Source: Candidatus Bathyarchaeota archaeon (lineage in GTDB: Archaea; Thermoproteota; Bathyarchaeia; RBG-16-48-13; GCA-020355125). From it: a stretch of DNA of 15,480 nucleotides. The DNA is taken from NCBI GenBank assembly GCA_026014905.1, contig JAOZHK010000075.1:1-15480 (forward strand), written 5' to 3'. Below are positions 13,599-15,480 of this stretch, piece after piece (positions within the stretch are counted from its first letter, which is position 1; each line of letters begins with the position of its first letter). The notes under the pieces are model-generated. The model saw only the letters and a program-made list of their open reading frames with translations. It had not been told where the DNA came from and made no database searches. The position numbers were made by a program, and so were the translations under genes.

Positions 13599-14249
13599 TT
13601 AGCCTCCTACTTTCTTTACATTTGTGATGAAGATTCGCATTTTTTCCGGATCTTTGATACCGGGACTCAATTCGACACCCGTGGATACATCTACTGCGGA
13701 GGGTTCTACGACATGGATCGCGGGCTGTACGTTTTCTGGCGTTAATCCTCCCGCTAATATCACGCAGGTGGGGTGGATGAGCTGCTTTAACTGTCGACTT
13801 AGAGTCCAGTCATGAGTGTGTCCGGTTCCTCCGTATTGACCTACTTGATGAGAGTCAAGAAGGACGGCGTCATATCCCTGTATTCGGAGACGAATGTGGG
13901 ATGCTGTTTCGTGGGTCACATTAATCGCCTTAACGATTGTTACAGAAGGTATTCGTTGTTTGATCTTTGTGATATCCGTTAGATGATCGCCATGTATTTG
14001 GATGGCATCTGGCTGTATCTGTCGAGAAAGGTGTTGAAGTTTAGATACTGATTTAGGGACGGTGACGAGTACACTTGTCAAATATGAGGGAATACATCCA
14101 AGTAGGGCGCGAGCTTTCGTAATAGAAATGTTACGTGGAGACGTAGGCACACCCACCACTAATCCTACGGCATCTGCCCCGAGGGTTCCCGCAGCCATGA
14201 GATCTTGTTCTCGCGTGATACCACAGATTTTGATCTTCACGGGACTCAT
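13599..14249 (-). CDS. trpF: Phosphoribosylanthranilate isomerase
   Basis: TIM-barrel isomerase of 216 aa converting phosphoribosylanthranilate to the carboxyphenylaminodeoxyribulose phosphate used by TrpC. The two catalytic residues are visible: C9 in IKICGIT and D132 in AVLLDS. The phosphate-binding segments are AGGLTPENV (166-174) and DVSTGVE (187-193). The segment after the first strand reads VVGVPTSPRN rather than the bacterial FYPKSPR type; I take this as an archaeal variant. Its ATGA start overlaps the trpC stop by 4 nt, and its last codons carry the AGGAGG that serves trpB. Confidence 0.95.
   Translation of the reverse strand: MSPVKIKICGITREQDLMAAGTLGADAVGLVVGVPTSPRNISITKARALLGCIPSYLTSVLVTVPKSVSKLQHLSRQIQPDAIQIHGDHLTDITKIKQRIPSVTIVKAINVTHETASHIRLRIQGYDAVLLDSHQVGQYGGTGHTHDWTLSRQLKQLIHPTCVILAGGLTPENVQPAIHVVEPSAVDVSTGVELSPGIKDPEKMRIFITNVKKVGG
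13603..13608 (-). promoter_or_regulatory. Strong ribosome-binding site for the TTG start of trpB
   Basis: AGGAGG on the minus strand, inside the last codons of trpF and 7 nt before the TTG at 13595. It decides the trpB start, since no ATG or GTG lies near. Confidence 0.75.
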
Positions 14250-15046
14250 ATCGCCATCACCAATTTTCGCAGTGTTTCTTCTGGATGCTGGGCTTTCATG
14301 ATTGCGGAGCCCACGAGGAAAGCGTGTGCGCCGTTTCGATACAATTCGCGAATATGGTGGGGTTCGGTTATTCCACTTTCACTAACTATGACTTTCGTTT
14401 CGAGGGCGTCCTGTGGAGGTATATTTTGCAGAATCTTTGTGGTCGTTTGGATGTTGACGTGTAAATTGCTGAGATCCCGATTGTTTATGCCTATGAGATT
14501 CGTTGGGGTATCTAATGCTGTCATGAACTCGTTCTTGGTATGAGTCTCTAATAGTACTTCGAGATTCAAGCTTTGTGCGTACGTGATCATTTGTCTGAGA
14601 TCGAGTTTACAGTATCCTCGATGAAAGAGTGCCTGAATCAGTAGGATGGCATCCGCTCCGATGGCAGCAGCTGTATCGATTTGGCGGGGACTGATGATGA
14701 TGTCTTTCATTAACAAAGGAAGATTCACGCTTTCCCGAATGCGGATGAAGTTTGTAATTGATCCAGAGAAATACTTAGGTTCGGTGAGTACAGATAACGC
14801 GATGGCGCCTCCGCGTGTAAGAGAGGTGGCTAACTGCTCGATGTTCTCATTCTGTCGGATTCGTCCTGCTGAAGGTGAAGCGAATTTCACTTCGGCGATT
14901 ATCGGAGCGTGAATAGCTCCTCGAATACGTTGCTGTATACTCATCGTGGACACGTGATGCTGCTTCTGACCTCCATTTAGATCATAGTAGCCTTCACTTA
15001 CTGTATTTTGAGCTGCATGACCCAGTTTATCAAGAAAGTCTTTCAT
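14246..15046 (-). CDS. trpC: Indole-3-glycerol phosphate synthase
   Basis: TIM-barrel enzyme that closes the indole ring with loss of CO2 and water. From the ATG at 15046 it is 266 aa, a usual single-domain TrpC length. Active-site residues align with the Saccharolobus solfataricus enzyme: E52 and K54 in AEVKFASPS, K114 in LLMKDIII, E163 in LEVLLETHT, N188 in GINNRDL, and S224 in VSESGI. A GTG twelve codons upstream (15082) is in frame but has no separate ribosome-binding site, while GGA lies about 8 nt before the chosen ATG. It overlaps trpD by 17 nt and trpF by 4 nt. It is not fused to TrpF, unlike in E. coli. Confidence 0.95.
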   Translation of the reverse strand: MKDFLDKLGHAAQNTVSEGYYDLNGGQKQHHVSTMSIQQRIRGAIHAPIIAEVKFASPSAGRIRQNENIEQLATSLTRGGAIALSVLTEPKYFSGSITNFIRIRESVNLPLLMKDIIISPRQIDTAAAIGADAILLIQALFHRGYCKLDLRQMITYAQSLNLEVLLETHTKNEFMTALDTPTNLIGINNRDLSNLHVNIQTTTKILQNIPPQDALETKVIVSESGITEPHHIRELYRNGAHAFLVGSAIMKAQHPEETLRKLVMAI

Positions 15047-15480
15047 AGCGATATTCCATCTCTTCAAGGATTGATGGGTCACCTCGACTCGCTCTGATTA
15101 TTGCTTTTAATTTTTTATAAGCTCGTCCACTTTCGAGGGATTCTTGAGCGAGTTTCACTCCTTCTTTGAAGCGTGTCGCTTCTCCACCAACTATTATCCC
15201 CAATGCGGCATTCATTAATACAATATCTTTCTTTGGATTCGAAGCGCTCTTCTTCCCATACAAAATCCGGAAACTGATTTCAGCATTGGCTTCTGGGCTA
15301 CCGCCAAGAAGAGCTGATGGTGTTGTTTGCGTTAAGCCAAAATCTGAGGGCGTCACTTCTTGAATGTGAATGTGATTATCTTTTAACCAGGCAAGTCGAG
15401 TTTTTCCGATTGTTGATGCTTCATCCAATCCATCAAGGCCGTGGACGACCATGGCTTCATGACACTTCAGTTTGTGGAGT
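15030..15480 (-). CDS. trpD: Anthranilate phosphoribosyltransferase (partial, C-terminal part)
   Basis: Transfers phosphoribose from PRPP to anthranilate, the second step of the pathway. Only the last ~150 codons are inside the window; the frame stays open to the right edge, so the start lies beyond 15480. Recognisable features are the VVHGLDGLDEAS motif (conserved VVHGxDGLDE of TrpD), the substrate-loop region ending in SALLGGSPEANAEI, and the helix-rich C-terminus with NAALGIIVGG followed by KEGVKLAQESLESGRAYKKL, which closes the nucleoside-phosphorylase-like fold. An ATG at 15452 lies inside the conserved domain and is not the true start. It is the first visible gene of the operon and overlaps trpC by 17 nt. 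trpE and trpG are not visible. Confidence 0.94.
   Translation of the reverse strand, partial: LHKLKCHEAMVVHGLDGLDEASTIGKTRLAWLKDNHIHIQEVTPSDFGLTQTTPSALLGGSPEANAEISFRILYGKKSASNPKKDIVLMNAALGIIVGGEATRFKEGVKLAQESLESGRAYKKLKAIIRASRGDPSILEEMEYRYERLS

Overview
The window reads as a chromosomal segment of an archaeon with moderate GC. The gene at 74-460 is an archaeal/eukaryotic-type ribosomal protein eL13, which bacteria lack and which among archaea is known mainly from TACK and Asgard lineages. Many genes are preceded by an A/T-rich TATA-like box about 30-40 bp upstream of the start codon, and poly-T tracts stand where bacterial hairpin terminators would be expected. Rubrerythrin and a tungstate importer point to an anaerobic lifestyle. 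I lean towards an Asgard- or TACK-type archaeon; the exact lineage cannot be fixed from this window.

Layout. (1) 1-2150: eL13 with an extra helix-hairpin-helix tail (+), a cysteine- and tryptophan-rich exported protein of unknown function (-), and a small exported beta-rich protein (+). (2) 2170-5530: rubrerythrin (-), a polysaccharide-type flippase (+), an OsmC-like redox protein (+) and a two-helix membrane protein (-). (3) 5669-8485: a complete tungstate ABC importer, tupA-tupB-tupC, on the minus strand, with a T8 tract between tupA and tupB and a TAGC tandem palindrome in front of tupA. (4) 8875-11167: a small coiled-coil protein, then a two-gene plus-strand unit of an LsrF-family class I aldolase/thiolase and a zinc-dependent medium-chain dehydrogenase. 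(5) 11205-11351 (-): a 48-residue four-cysteine zinc-ribbon-like protein. (6) 11615-15480 (-): tryptophan operon trpD(partial)-trpC-trpF-trpB-trpA, tightly packed with overlapping or nearly abutting genes, running in from beyond the right edge.

How the parts work together. The trp genes convert anthranilate to tryptophan: TrpD adds phosphoribose, TrpF isomerises, TrpC closes the indole ring, and TrpB/TrpA form tryptophan synthase. The TrpE/TrpG genes are presumably beyond 15480. TupABC would feed tungsten to enzymes such as aldehyde:ferredoxin oxidoreductases, none of which is encoded here. Rubrerythrin and OsmC fit peroxide defence in an anaerobe. The LsrF-like enzyme and its dehydrogenase neighbour probably act on one phosphorylated or sugar-derived intermediate, but no autoinducer-2 genes accompany them.

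No tRNA, rRNA, CRISPR array, insertion sequence or integrase was seen. The most noteworthy items are the unlisted zinc-ribbon micro-gene, the eL13-HhH fusion, an Asp-to-Asn change at a substrate-contacting position of TrpB, and the control architecture of the tup operon.
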